Source: Bacteriovoracaceae bacterium
GTDB lineage: Bacteria > Bdellovibrionota > Bacteriovoracia > Bacteriovoracales > Bacteriovoracaceae
Length of the DNA stretch: 64,000 bases
Reading direction: 5' to 3'
NCBI GenBank assembly: GCA_947377285.1
Contig: CANCFT010000017.1
Coordinates: 17,179 to 81,178, forward strand
A program made the position numbers and the translations under genes. The notes below the pieces were generated by a model that had not been told where the DNA came from, did no database searches, and saw only the letters and a list, made by a program, of their open reading frames with translations. This document shows, piece by piece, positions 17,524 through 26,617 of the stretch (position 1 is the stretch's first letter; each line of letters opens with the position of its first letter).

Positions 17524-18183
17524 ATGCAAATGGTCGACAAAAAAATTGAAGAATACTGTATTTCTAAAAGTACATTGCCATCAAATGATTGCGATCGGAT
17601 AGAGACTTATACACGTGCAAATGTACATGGTGCAGGAATGCTCATCGGAAAAATGGAAGCTTCACTTATTGGCTTTTTACTTCGATCCATTGGGGCCAAG
17701 AGAATTTTAGAATTGGGAACATTCACGGGTTATTCTGCACTGGCCATGGCAGAAAATATTCCTGATGATGGAGAAGTCATTACCGTTGATATTAATCAAA
17801 CTACTGGAGCATTGGCTCAAGGGTTTTGGAATCAATCAAGTCAAGGACACAAGATTAAAAGTTTAATTGGCAATGGCCTAGAAATAATACCTACTCTAAG
17901 TGGAAGATTTGATTTTGTTTTTATCGATGCAGACAAAAGAAATTATATAGATTACTTAAAACTTACAATTCCGCTTTTATCTCCACAGGGAATAATTGTC
18001 ATTGATAATGTTCTGTGGGATGGAAAAGTATTACCAGATGTTGAATTGGACTTAAGTGAACACCGCGATAGAAATACTGAGTTTATTCGATTAGTGAACG
18101 ATACTATTGCTCAAAACGAAAATTTATATGGCACACTTTTGCCGATTCGTGATGGTATGTTTTTAATTAAAAAATTGGCATAA
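17524..18183 (+). CDS. O-methyltransferase family 3 (CCoAOMT-like)
   Basis: The protein has 219 residues from the ATG at 17524, which has GAAGGA six bases upstream. An in-frame TTG at 17518 abuts that site and is rejected. Motif I is L-E-L-G-T-F-T-G-Y-S-A, and F-V-F-I-D-A-D-K with a following Y-x-x-Y pair gives the metal and SAM site typical of cation-dependent O-methyltransferases. I-V-I-D-N-V-L-W-D-G-K-V is also family-typical. Bacterial members include small-molecule methyltransferases and the tRNA hydroxyuridine methyltransferase TrmR, so the substrate is open. It forms a single-gene unit ending in a hairpin shared with the convergent gene. Confidence 0.9.
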   Translation: MQMVDKKIEEYCISKSTLPSNDCDRIETYTRANVHGAGMLIGKMEASLIGFLLRSIGAKRILELGTFTGYSALAMAENIPDDGEVITVDINQTTGALAQGFWNQSSQGHKIKSLIGNGLEIIPTLSGRFDFVFIDADKRNYIDYLKLTIPLLSPQGIIVIDNVLWDGKVLPDVELDLSEHRDRNTEFIRLVNDTIAQNENLYGTLLPIRDGMFLIKKLA

Positions 18184-18207
18184 AAAAGCCTCTGAATTAT
18201 CAGAGGC
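18182..18207 (-). terminator. intrinsic terminator, mainly for the leftward gene
   Basis: The stem GCCTCTGA / TCAGAGGC (loop ATTA on the plus strand) is followed on the minus strand by six T. On the plus strand the T tract is imperfect, so it serves the leftward gene best and the O-methyltransferase gene weakly. Confidence 0.85.
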
Positions 18208-18235
18208 GCTTATAAATTTTTAGAATTATTTAAAT

Positions 18236-18835
18236 TTATTTATTAAATAGAACGTAACTGTGATCCAAGTAACAAACTTCATGTCGAGGATCGGCCTTAC
18301 ATAATAAGTCTAATTCTTTGACGAATTCCTTACTTTGGTTTTCAAGGGACTTTTTTAATTCATTTAAATTTGAAATCAATTGAGTCGCTTCATCTTTTGT
18401 TAATAACACACCAACTTCAGATCCTGCTACAAATAAAGCAGAAGCGGGAATACCAATCAAACCAATAATTGCAAATGCCTCTTCTGCGTCTGTTGGGTTT
18501 GGTAATCGTCCAGATAATTTGTAAATTCCCATTCTCTTTGATTGAATAAGCATTGATGCCCCAATCGCAATAGTAGAGGCAGCTAAGACTATGGCCGAAG
18601 TATTTCTAATACTCACATAAGACTTATGGTTTTCACTACTCTTTTGAACTTTAGATAATTCAGTTTCAAAATTGGCTATTTCCTTTCTGCCTTTAACTAA
18701 ATTATTTTGTAGTTCAACAATTTTAGTTAAGCGCTCTTCACTAGTTGAAGCGATGGATTCGTTAACTCTATTTGAAGAAAAAGCTGCAGTTGAAAAAGAT
18801 AGTACTAGGGCAATCGTAAGACATTTATGAAACAT
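18236..18835 (-). CDS. exported coiled-coil protein with internal membrane segments, unknown
   Basis: The 199-residue protein has a signal peptide (about residues 1-20, ending FSS). A Glu/Lys/Gln-rich helical stretch at 30-70 and another at 155-180 look like coiled coils. Between them are two apolar segments, about 78-98 and 122-142, probably a membrane hairpin. AAGGAG precedes the ATG, and its terminator is shared with the convergent methyltransferase gene. I recognise no family. The coding call is firm; the function is unknown. Confidence 0.8.
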   Translation of the reverse strand: MFHKCLTIALVLSFSTAAFSSNRVNESIASTSEERLTKIVELQNNLVKGRKEIANFETELSKVQKSSENHKSYVSIRNTSAIVLAASTIAIGASMLIQSKRMGIYKLSGRLPNPTDAEEAFAIIGLIGIPASALFVAGSEVGVLLTKDEATQLISNLNELKKSLENQSKEFVKELDLLCKADPRHEVCYLDHSYVLFNK

Positions 18836-19009
18836 AAAAACTCCTTTAGTCGGTACAATATTAAATTGCTTATTAAGAAGATTTTAATGGAGGTTCATAT
18901 TTTTTAGGCAAAGGTAGATCAATTTTACATAGTGTTATTTTTTAGTCAGTCTATCTTCCTAAAATAACGTAGAATGAGTTATAATTACAGTTAAATAGAA
19001 AGGGTCACC

Positions 19010-19735
19010 ATGAGTGAGAATAAGCCAATTGCCTTAGAAGCCTACGAATTACTAGCAGAGTCCTTTGATAGACTTGCGCCGAGTAAAGCAGAAAATGCCT
19101 ACATAGAACAACCTGCAATGAGAAAAGCCGTGGGGGAAGTCAGAGGGCTTAAAATATTTGAAGCTGGCTGTGGTCCAGGGATACTTGCTGAATATTTAAT
19201 TCACGAAGGGGCCAAAGTTGTAGGATATGATGTTAGTCCTAAGATGATTGAGTTAGCTAAAAAACGAAACCAGAAAAATGCCATGTTTTTTGTAGCGGAT
19301 GGAGCAATTCCTCTTCCTCTAGATACATCTCACAATGGTCAGTTTGATATGGTGGTTGCTTCTTTGGCCATCGATTATATTAAAGATTGGTCTATACCCT
19401 TGGCCGAATTTCATCGGTTACTAAAACCTAAAGGTAAATTTATATTTACCATTCAACATCCATTAGGTTCTTGGAATTGGTATAAACCTGAGTGTGCTTT
19501 TGGAGTTCAATATGTAGAAGCAACTTGGAAAGGATTTAATCAAGAGCCAGTTGTCATGCCAGATTATTACCGTTCATTCGAAGAAGTTATTAATCCACTT
19601 ATAAATGCTGGTTTTAAAATTAAAAAAATTGAAGACTTAAAACCGATCGATGCACTCAGAACACTTGACCCCTTTAAATTTGGCAAATTTTCAAAGCTTG
19701 CCTCATTTATGTGTGTAATAGTCGAAAAAGAATAA
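19010..19735 (+). CDS. class I SAM-dependent methyltransferase
   Basis: The 241-residue protein has a Rossmann methyltransferase core: motif I E-A-G-C-G-P-G-I-L (51-59), an acidic turn at G-Y-D-V-S-P-K-M-I, a loop at V-A-D-G-A, and motif IV M-V-V-A-S-L-A-I-D-Y-I. It resembles the UbiE/Methyltransf_11 group that acts on small molecules, but nothing fixes the substrate. A GAAAGGG site precedes the ATG. The next gene begins 29 bases after its stop in the same direction, so the two may be co-transcribed. Confidence 0.88.
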   Translation: MSENKPIALEAYELLAESFDRLAPSKAENAYIEQPAMRKAVGEVRGLKIFEAGCGPGILAEYLIHEGAKVVGYDVSPKMIELAKKRNQKNAMFFVADGAIPLPLDTSHNGQFDMVVASLAIDYIKDWSIPLAEFHRLLKPKGKFIFTIQHPLGSWNWYKPECAFGVQYVEATWKGFNQEPVVMPDYYRSFEEVINPLINAGFKIKKIEDLKPIDALRTLDPFKFGKFSKLASFMCVIVEKE

Positions 19736-19764
19736 ATTAATCAAATCAATACAAAGGATAAAAA

Positions 19765-20322
19765 ATGAACTTTAAAAAATATATTGCTGATGCTTGGGCC
19801 AGTCATGCTGAAGATCCAAGAAAAGTAGCTTATGAGTTCAAGCAAAATTTTCAATTAATGGAAACAGAAGAAGATGTCACGTCCATAACTCGGCTCATTG
19901 TTCATGTGTGCGGTGAACATTTAGGAGAGTGGATGTTGGGGATAGATTTACTTAGAAAGTTAAAAAATAATGCAAAGATTAGTGATCCAAGTGAAATGAA
20001 TCGATACATGGCCATTTTAAATCTTGGAAATAATCCGAATACATCGATTGAGAATTTTTCTGCCTCAGATCAAGCTCGGATTTATGTTAGCACCGCTTCT
20101 GCTTTGGCCAATTTAGGTGGGATTAAAATCGCAGATAAATTTTTAAAATTAACAGATGAAATTGCCACAACAAGACTTTCTAAAGAAGATCCAGCGCTGA
20201 AAACAATCTCACTCTTTACTCAAAGTATTGCTTCATCATTTGAATCAAGAGCAGAAAAAACAACTCAAGAAATTGAATTGCTAAATCTTGCCACTACTCT
20301 TGCTCAAAAATATAATCTGTAG
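19765..20322 (+). CDS. helical protein of unknown function
   Basis: The 185-residue protein is almost entirely alpha-helical by composition, with no signal peptide or membrane segment. Paired helices with Ala/Leu spacing at 110-185 resemble a TPR-like stack, but no clear TPR consensus is seen. AAAGGAT precedes the ATG. It follows a methyltransferase gene in the same direction and ends only 2 bases before the stop of the convergent proline iminopeptidase, leaving no room for a separate terminator. I do not recognise the family. Confidence 0.75.
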   Translation: MNFKKYIADAWASHAEDPRKVAYEFKQNFQLMETEEDVTSITRLIVHVCGEHLGEWMLGIDLLRKLKNNAKISDPSEMNRYMAILNLGNNPNTSIENFSASDQARIYVSTASALANLGGIKIADKFLKLTDEIATTRLSKEDPALKTISLFTQSIASSFESRAEKTTQEIELLNLATTLAQKYNL

Positions 20323-20324
20323 TT

Positions 20325-21263
20325 TTAAAAACGGTCAGTGGCGCACACGAGTGCGTCGGTGATCCCTTTTTCAGATAGTGAGTGTCCAGCATCAGCAATT
20401 AAGTGAAACTCTGCTTCTGGAAAAGCGCGGTGAAGATCCCATGCGCTTTCAGCAGGACAAACAACATCGTATCTGCCTTGAACGATGACTGTCGGAATAT
20501 GACGAATGACTCCAATATTATTGAGTAAAAAATTATCTTCTGCAAAAAATCCTTTATTCACGAAATAATGACATTCAATGCGAGCAAATGCATCTGCAAA
20601 TTCATCCTCACCAAAGCGAGCAACTACATCTGTATCTGGAATTAATTTTGAAGTAGAACCTTCCCAAATTGACCAAGCTTTCGCGGCAATTTTTCGAGTG
20701 TTGGCATCAGTTGATGTTAATCGTTTGTAAAATGCGGAGACAAAATCATGGCGTTCTTCTAAGGGGATAGGTTGTACATAACCTTCCCATGCATCGGGAA
20801 AAATTTTCGAACAACCTTCTTGGTAAAACCAATCAATTTCTTTTTTTCGTAATAAGAAAATACCACGAAGAAAAAGTTCGATGCATGAATTAGGATGTTT
20901 AATCGCGTAGGCCAAAGCGAGAGTTGAACCCCACGATCCTCCAAAGACGGACCATTGCTTTATTGAAAGGTGATTTCGAAGCGACTCAATATCTGCAACT
21001 AAATCCCAAGTTGTATTTTCTTTTAATTCGGCAAATGGTGTGCTTTTACCACAACCTCTTTGATCTAATAAAATAATTCTCCATTTCTCTGGGTTAAAAT
21101 ATCTGCGATAATTTGCAATGATTCCTCCACCAGGGCCACCGTGCAAAAAGACCACTGGTTTTCCTTTTGAATTACCTGCTTCTTCAAAGTACATTGTGTG
21201 AAGTTCAGAGACCTTAAGAAAACCAGAGCTGTATGCTTCAATTTCAGGGTACATTTCTTTCAT
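20325..21263 (-). CDS. pip: proline iminopeptidase (peptidase S33)
   Basis: The 312-residue alpha/beta hydrolase has the S33 signatures: H-G-G-P-G-G-G (41-47), D-Q-R-G-C-G-K-S, the nucleophile elbow G-G-S-W-G-S with Ser110, Asp266 in G-R-Y-D, and His294 in A-G-H-S. These enzymes release N-terminal proline from peptides in the cytoplasm and help use protein as a nutrient. There is no signal peptide. Length is right for the bacterial monomeric form. It is a single gene, convergent with the helical protein and divergent from DNA polymerase II. Confidence 0.95.
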   Translation of the reverse strand: MKEMYPEIEAYSSGFLKVSELHTMYFEEAGNSKGKPVVFLHGGPGGGIIANYRRYFNPEKWRIILLDQRGCGKSTPFAELKENTTWDLVADIESLRNHLSIKQWSVFGGSWGSTLALAYAIKHPNSCIELFLRGIFLLRKKEIDWFYQEGCSKIFPDAWEGYVQPIPLEERHDFVSAFYKRLTSTDANTRKIAAKAWSIWEGSTSKLIPDTDVVARFGEDEFADAFARIECHYFVNKGFFAEDNFLLNNIGVIRHIPTVIVQGRYDVVCPAESAWDLHRAFPEAEFHLIADAGHSLSEKGITDALVCATDRF

Positions 21264-21321
21264 ATTTATTCCTTTGACATTGGTATTGGTTTAGAAAATC
21301 GTGCATGTTATCCTACCTTAT

Positions 21322-23610
21322 ATGTACAAACAAATCGAAGGTTTTATTTTATCGGGATTGAGTTTTGACTATCAAGATCATTTAGTCCTAAAAATCTATG
21401 GACAATCTAATGAAGGGACTTTCTTAGTCACACTTAATCAATTTCAAAATTATTTTTTTGCAGAAAGTAAAATTCCTACAAGTATGAAATGCCTTGATGA
21501 AACCTTTGTAGAGAAAATAATGTGTCGAACACAAGCAGATTTAAAAAATAAAAAAATTCAATTAGAGTCCCAAGGATTGAGAAGTTTTGAGGCAGATGTC
21601 AGGCCACTAGAGCGCTATTTAATGGACAATGGATTTTTTGCTCAAGTAAAAATTTCGGGTGAAGCTAAAATCATAAATGGCATTCTGACATTTAATAATC
21701 CTCAAATGGATAAAAGCCATTTTTATCCAGAATGTAAAATCATGTCCTTTGATATTGAGACTGGGAAAGATGGCAGGCTTTATTCATTGGCTTACTCTTA
21801 TCGATCAGCAGCGTACATTGAAGACAAAATCTTCATGTTGGGAATAGGTGAATCCACTAAAGAACTCAATTTTTGTTCAAGCGAAGTAGAGATACTTGAA
21901 TCTTTTCAAGCGTCAACTCAACGATTAGATCCAGATATTTTTACTGGTTGGAATGTTATTGGCTTTGATTTTCATTTTTTAGAAAAAAAAGCAAAGCAAT
22001 TCAATATACCTCTATTACTAGGAAGGGGAAAACGAAATCTTGAATTGTATAAAAGCAATAGAGGAGAGTGGAATTTAAATCTAGAAGGTCGAGTTATCAT
22101 TGATGGACCAAGGGCTTTAAAAACAAATTTTTTTTCTTTTGAAAGTTATAAATTAAATGACGTAGCAAAAGAAGTTTTAGGTGTGGGAAAAGATATTGAC
22201 GAAGATGAAGTATATGATAAGTGGGATGAAATTGAACGCCGCTTCAGAGAAGATAAAGTATCTTTAGCAAAGTACAATTTAAGAGATGCTCAATTAGTTT
22301 TGGAAATTTTTGAAAAAACAAAACTCTTGGACCTCTTGTTCAACCGTTCCCTAATTTCAGGATTGCTTTTAGATAAAGTCGGTGGATCAACAGCTGCTTT
22401 TGATCATTTTTACTTACCAGAGTTGCACAAATCTGGTTTTGTAGCGCCAAATGTCTTAGATATAGAATGGGAGAGACAGGCCAAGGGAGGCTTTGTTTTA
22501 AATCCAAAAGTCGGAGTCCATGAAAATGTTTTAGTAATGGATTTTAAAAGTTTATATCCTACTCTTATTGAAACTTTTCTCATCGATCCACTTTCAAGAA
22601 CTAAAAAATTGATAAATCCCCTAACAACTCCAGTGAATTTTACTTTTTCGAGAGACCATCATATTTTACCTGCTAAAATTTCTGAGTTACTCAATAGACG
22701 TGCTCTAGCTAAAAAAGATAAGAACTCTCAGCTTTCACAAGCAGTAAAAATATTAATGAATAGTTTTTATGGTGTAATGGGCTCCAGTGGTTGTCGATTT
22801 TACCATGAAGATTTGCCAGATGCGATCACTGGAACAGGGCAATGGCTTTTAAAAGCGGTTATTCATTTTTTAGAAGAAATGGGATTAGTTGTCCTTTACG
22901 GCGATACCGATTCACTTTTTGTCCAATTGAAAAGTATCGACGATCATGTAGAAATTGGTCGAGAAATTGTTAAACAGGTAAACCAGTTTTTACTTGAAAA
23001 ATTACAAACTGATTTCTCAGTCGTTTCTCATTTAGAAATTCAATATGATAAATTTTTTAAAAAATTAATCCTTACCTCAACTCGTGGAGAAGTAGGTGGT
23101 GCTAAGAAAAGATATGCCGGATTAGTACTTACCTCGGCTCCTAATGGATTTCATGAAGAAATGGTACTTACAGGAATGGAATATGTGAGATCTGATTGGA
23201 GTGCCCTGGCTCGAAATTTTCAATTTGAATTGATTAGAAGAGTTTTTTATAATGAAGATTTGGAACTCTTTATTAAACAAACTCTGTCGGATTTATTAGA
23301 CAAAAAATTAGACTCCTCTTTGGTTTTAAGTAAACGTTTATCAAAGCCATTAGAGGAATATATTAAAAATATCCCTCCACACGCCAAGGCAGCTAAATTA
23401 TTATTTGAGAAAAAAGGTATTTTAAAAAAGCGCCCCCAGTATGTAATGACTTCGAGAGGGGCCATTCCGATTGAATTGCCCCATGAGGATCTAGATTACG
23501 ATTATTATATCGATCGCCAGTTGGCCCCTGTCGCTGACAGTATTCTTTCATTGTTAGGAAAAACTTTTGAAGGCATTAGGGGTCAGCAACTCTCACTTTT
23601 CTCATTTTAG
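21322..23610 (+). CDS. polB: DNA polymerase II (family B)
   Basis: The protein has about 762 residues from the ATG at 21322, where the alignment-like start G-F-I-L resembles Pol II. A GTG at 21301 is also possible, and neither has a good ribosome site. The exonuclease domain has F-D-I-E-T (near 144), N-V-I-G-F-D-F and Y-N-L-R-D. The polymerase domain has D-F-K-S-L-Y-P (near 407), K-I-L-M-N-S-F-Y-G and the catalytic Y-G-D-T-D-S (near 525). All acidic residues are present, so both proofreading and synthesis should work. Pol II is typically damage-inducible and used in repair and translesion synthesis. No LexA-like box stands out upstream. It is followed after 35 bases by yihY. Confidence 0.95.
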   Translation: MYKQIEGFILSGLSFDYQDHLVLKIYGQSNEGTFLVTLNQFQNYFFAESKIPTSMKCLDETFVEKIMCRTQADLKNKKIQLESQGLRSFEADVRPLERYLMDNGFFAQVKISGEAKIINGILTFNNPQMDKSHFYPECKIMSFDIETGKDGRLYSLAYSYRSAAYIEDKIFMLGIGESTKELNFCSSEVEILESFQASTQRLDPDIFTGWNVIGFDFHFLEKKAKQFNIPLLLGRGKRNLELYKSNRGEWNLNLEGRVIIDGPRALKTNFFSFESYKLNDVAKEVLGVGKDIDEDEVYDKWDEIERRFREDKVSLAKYNLRDAQLVLEIFEKTKLLDLLFNRSLISGLLLDKVGGSTAAFDHFYLPELHKSGFVAPNVLDIEWERQAKGGFVLNPKVGVHENVLVMDFKSLYPTLIETFLIDPLSRTKKLINPLTTPVNFTFSRDHHILPAKISELLNRRALAKKDKNSQLSQAVKILMNSFYGVMGSSGCRFYHEDLPDAITGTGQWLLKAVIHFLEEMGLVVLYGDTDSLFVQLKSIDDHVEIGREIVKQVNQFLLEKLQTDFSVVSHLEIQYDKFFKKLILTSTRGEVGGAKKRYAGLVLTSAPNGFHEEMVLTGMEYVRSDWSALARNFQFELIRRVFYNEDLELFIKQTLSDLLDKKLDSSLVLSKRLSKPLEEYIKNIPPHAKAAKLLFEKKGILKKRPQYVMTSRGAIPIELPHEDLDYDYYIDRQLAPVADSILSLLGKTFEGIRGQQLSLFSF

Positions 23611-23645
23611 TATTAAAATGTTGAACTTTCCGTTAGCATTAGGTC

Positions 23646-24569
23646 ATGGATTCAATTACTCAATTCACCAAAGATGGTTTCCGGAATTTGTATAGGGGTG
23701 CCATCCTTTTTTATCATAAAAAAGGGACGACTCTTGCTTCATCGGCCAGTTTTTATGCACTCATTACAATTGTTCCATTTGCTCTCTTGATGGTGAGATG
23801 CATTGGTTATTTTTTAGGTAATCTTGATAAAACCCAAAAATATTTATTTTTAATTGGTTCTCAGTTTTTTCCAGAAGTCGCCCCTCAACTTTTAACAAAG
23901 TTACAGTTACTAATCAAAGGACCTCTATTTGCTGGAACGAATTTTACATTGCTCAATTTTTTCTTTTTAGCTGTATCGACAATTACTTTTTTGAATTCTA
24001 TATGGTTGGGAATTTATTTCATCACAGAAGATAAAAATATACTTTCACTTTGGAGAATATTAAAAGGATTTGTTATTATAGGTATGACACTTTTAATGTT
24101 AGGTCTCATTTTTATCCTTCCTCCTGTTATTATTTATATAATTAAATTTATGCAATCGAATTTAATAACTCAGTTTTTTTATGATAATTTTGAATTTTTG
24201 CGCCCTGTAATGAATTTTTTATTAAAAGTGAATTTAAAAAAATCTTACTGGCTAAATTCTAACATTCTCCATATTGGAATATTGATTGTTTATTTTACAA
24301 TTCTCTATAGATGGCTTTTTTCATGGAAAATCCAACTCCATGAGGCTTTTGTCGCCGCGATGGCATTTTCATTTTCAGTTTTTTTAGGAAAATCAATTTT
24401 TTGGATCTATATTTATTATGTACGAGCAAGTTTAATGCGAAACTATGGTGATCTTTATACTTCCGTAATGGGAGTTATTTGGCTATTTTATCTTATGTGT
24501 TTTTTCTTTTATGGAGCATGTGTTTGTCATGTCTATAAAGAAAAGAGGGAGTCGAGGGGAGAGCTATGA
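23646..24569 (+). CDS. YihY/BrkB-family inner-membrane protein
   Basis: The 307-residue protein has about six membrane segments. The N-terminal signature of the family is clear: K-G-T-T-L-A-S-S-A-S-F-Y-A-L-I-T-I-V-P-F. Near residues 255-295 come the family-typical Y-Y-V-R-A-S ... Y-G-D-L-Y-T-S-V-M-G-V-I-W-L-F-Y and a final membrane helix. YihY proteins were once called ribonuclease BN and are now viewed as membrane proteins of uncertain function, possibly transporters. The stop overlaps the next ATG (ATGA), coupling it to the YggT-like gene. Confidence 0.9.
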   Translation: MDSITQFTKDGFRNLYRGAILFYHKKGTTLASSASFYALITIVPFALLMVRCIGYFLGNLDKTQKYLFLIGSQFFPEVAPQLLTKLQLLIKGPLFAGTNFTLLNFFFLAVSTITFLNSIWLGIYFITEDKNILSLWRILKGFVIIGMTLLMLGLIFILPPVIIYIIKFMQSNLITQFFYDNFEFLRPVMNFLLKVNLKKSYWLNSNILHIGILIVYFTILYRWLFSWKIQLHEAFVAAMAFSFSVFLGKSIFWIYIYYVRASLMRNYGDLYTSVMGVIWLFYLMCFFFYGACVCHVYKEKRESRGEL

Positions 24570-24793
24570 ATATTATCCGAACACTTTTAGACTATTATAT
24601 TTTCGCACTTATCTTAGACGCAATTTTAAGTTTTTTCCCGAATCTCCAAGAAAAAAAATGGAGGAAACAATTAAAAAAAGTTTGTGATTTTTCCTGTGAT
24701 CCTATTCGGAGAATACTGCCACCAAATTTGCCATTCGATTTTTCTCCCTTCCTTGTTATTTTGACAATTAATCTACTTAGATTTCTCTGGTAA
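24566..24793 (+). CDS. YggT-family small membrane protein
   Basis: The 75-residue protein has two hydrophobic segments (about 5-22 and 60-75) flanking the diagnostic loop C-D-P-I-R-R-I-L-P-P-N-L-P-F-D-F-S-P. This is the YggT/YlmG family, implicated in membrane organisation and osmotic response in other bacteria. Most members have about 90-100 residues or a tandem duplication, so this is a compact single-unit version. Its ATG overlaps the YihY stop, so the two are translated together. Confidence 0.88.
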   Translation: MNIIRTLLDYYIFALILDAILSFFPNLQEKKWRKQLKKVCDFSCDPIRRILPPNLPFDFSPFLVILTINLLRFLW

Positions 24794-24820
24794 ATATTTT
24801 ATTTTTTTCTAGAGAAAAAC

Positions 24821-24850
24821 TTGTCAAGAAAGGTATTTACCTTTTACAAT
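24821..24850 (+). promoter_or_regulatory. promoter with a palindromic operator in the spacer
   Basis: The -35 TTGTCA (24821-24826, five of six) and -10 TACAAT (24845-24850, five of six) are 18 bases apart. The spacer contains a perfect 16-base palindrome, AAAGGTA-TT-TACCTTT (24829-24844). A protein bound there would block RNA polymerase. The promoter would drive the 24900 and 25877 genes. The repressor reading is inference. Confidence 0.6.
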
Positions 24851-24899
24851 AATTACTGAGATTAAAAATGCTCCATTCAAAGGATTTGATAGGATTTCA

Positions 24900-25829
24900 A
24901 TGAACCAACCAGAAATGAGTTTAGATTTACTCCTGCAAGAAACCCTGGCTTTATCAGAGTATCTTCGTACTACAAATTTTCCTAATCCAAATCCTGAATC
25001 GATCCAACAATCATTCCTAGATCATTCCGATGTTGATGATGATTATCTCTACGACTTAGCTGATAGTTTGATTTCAGATATCCCAGAAGAAATAGTTGTA
25101 GTAGAAGAAATCAAAGAAGTTGAGCATGTTTTTAAAACTGATTCGCGCATCTATCCAGAGGCACCGGGGATTATCTATAAAATTGATAATGCGAGTAGTA
25201 CTTTTTGCGTGCGAGGATATTCTTCGGCCAATATACGACAATCGTTTAAAGAGTTGGAGCAAAAGGATTCTTGTAAACGAGTTATATTGAAAATTGACGA
25301 GCCGACTAGTTTGGATTCTGTGGAATTTTTTGAAACTAAAAGTGTTGAATTGGCCGATGCAATTCGTGAGCAAGTCATTAATCGACGTTTTCCCCACCAA
25401 GAAGATGCTCTTTGCAATTTAAGTGATCCTGGTTTTAGTTGGTGGATGAACATAGATCAAATATTAAACGACAGGTTTGAAATATTTTTTCGTTCTCATG
25501 GAATCAATCGAGCCGAGAAATATATTCAACTCGGTCCTATAGGGGATAGTGGAGTTGCTTCACTTCGTATGAATCAAGCTCGTACATTACTTCGCAGTTC
25601 ATTTCCGATTAGTGAATTTTCTTGTGATGATAAGAGTTTTACAGTAGCGTCTTCAAAACCTGACCATTTAAGTTTTATCTCTTTTAAAAATATTTTTCTC
25701 GAAGGCATTAATCATACAGAGCTAGAGAATTTTCCAGATAACGGCATTGGGCGGACTTTGTACTATTACTTTCACGAACTAGCAGTTGTGAGAAAGTTTT
25801 GGATTGAAGTCAAAACAAAGCTCGGGTAA
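24900..25829 (+). CDS. protein of unknown function upstream of an FtsB-like gene
   Basis: The 309-residue soluble protein has no signal peptide. The first 90 residues are very acidic, and a cluster of Val/Glu at 60-80 separates them from a folded part at 85-309. That part contains G-F-S-W-W-M-N near 180 and an aromatic-rich end (Y-Y-Y-F-H-E-L). I see no catalytic motif and recognise no family. It starts 50 bases downstream of a strong promoter carrying a palindrome and is followed after 47 bases by the FtsB/DivIC-like gene, so a role linked to cell division or envelope is possible (inference from neighbours only). Confidence 0.8.
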   Translation: MNQPEMSLDLLLQETLALSEYLRTTNFPNPNPESIQQSFLDHSDVDDDYLYDLADSLISDIPEEIVVVEEIKEVEHVFKTDSRIYPEAPGIIYKIDNASSTFCVRGYSSANIRQSFKELEQKDSCKRVILKIDEPTSLDSVEFFETKSVELADAIREQVINRRFPHQEDALCNLSDPGFSWWMNIDQILNDRFEIFFRSHGINRAEKYIQLGPIGDSGVASLRMNQARTLLRSSFPISEFSCDDKSFTVASSKPDHLSFISFKNIFLEGINHTELENFPDNGIGRTLYYYFHELAVVRKFWIEVKTKLG

Positions 25830-25876
25830 AATAGAATAAAACAGGATGTTTTAGATCTTAACGACAGGATGTTTAC

Positions 25877-26617
25877 TTGGAATTTTCATTTGATAGATCG
25901 AGAGAATCAACTCCAAAGCCTAGTAGCTCTGAAGCAGGGCCCCATAATTCTTCGGAAACTCTAGACACTCCAGACACTTCCACTATAACTAACGAAAGAC
26001 TTAGAAAAGCTATTGAGAAAAATCGTGCAAGACAAGCCGAAAGAAATCGCAATCAGTCTCCACCTCCAGTTCAACAGCAATTTGGGCAAGTGGAAGAACA
26101 AGAAAAAATAAATGAAGAGCCTTTGAAAGAGAATCCTCCACCTAGACCGCGAGCAGAAGAGCGGGCCCGTTCATCGTTGCCCAAATCAGATTCTGTAGTA
26201 ACAAGAAGATCTGTCGCTAAACCTGATGAGGTTGATTTTACTCCAATTAAAAGGGCACCTAGAAAAGTGGCCAGTCAATTAAGTTATACAACATCAAGTC
26301 GAAAAAAATCAAAACCAATGGACCCGACTTTAGAAAAATACTTAGTCAAAGGAAGTTGGATTTTTTGCTTAGTTATGATTTTACGTTTGATATTTGCTAA
26401 TGGTGGAGTCACTGATTTTTATTCACAGCGCTCACTTTATAATGATCGTTTAAGTGAATTGAGTCGTATCAAAAAAGAAAACATGCAACTCGTGATGGAA
26501 ATTGAACGCATGCAAACTGATGTTGCATTTCAAAAAAAATTAGTGCGAGATAACTTAGGTTTTATTGCTTCTGACGAGTTTTTAGTGCTATTTCCTGTAG
26601 AGAAATCGGTCCAATAA
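25877..26617 (+). CDS. FtsB/DivIC-like septum formation protein with long disordered N-terminus
   Basis: The protein has 246 residues. Residues 1-145 are hydrophilic and disordered, rich in Ser, Pro, Arg and Glu. A single membrane helix follows at about 153-172 (S-W-I-F-C-L-V-M-I-L-R-L-I-F). Then comes a short coiled coil (about 185-222, L-S-R-I-K-K-E-N-M-Q-L) leading to V-R-D-N-L-G-F-I-A, the typical end of septum initiators. FtsB bridges FtsL and FtsQ in the divisome. The extended cytoplasmic tail is unusual, since standard FtsB is about 100 residues. TTG start with AGGAT upstream; no in-frame ATG is nearby. Its 3' end overlaps the convergent DUF192 gene by 56 bases. Confidence 0.8.
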   Translation: MEFSFDRSRESTPKPSSSEAGPHNSSETLDTPDTSTITNERLRKAIEKNRARQAERNRNQSPPPVQQQFGQVEEQEKINEEPLKENPPPRPRAEERARSSLPKSDSVVTRRSVAKPDEVDFTPIKRAPRKVASQLSYTTSSRKKSKPMDPTLEKYLVKGSWIFCLVMILRLIFANGGVTDFYSQRSLYNDRLSELSRIKKENMQLVMEIERMQTDVAFQKKLVRDNLGFIASDEFLVLFPVEKSVQ

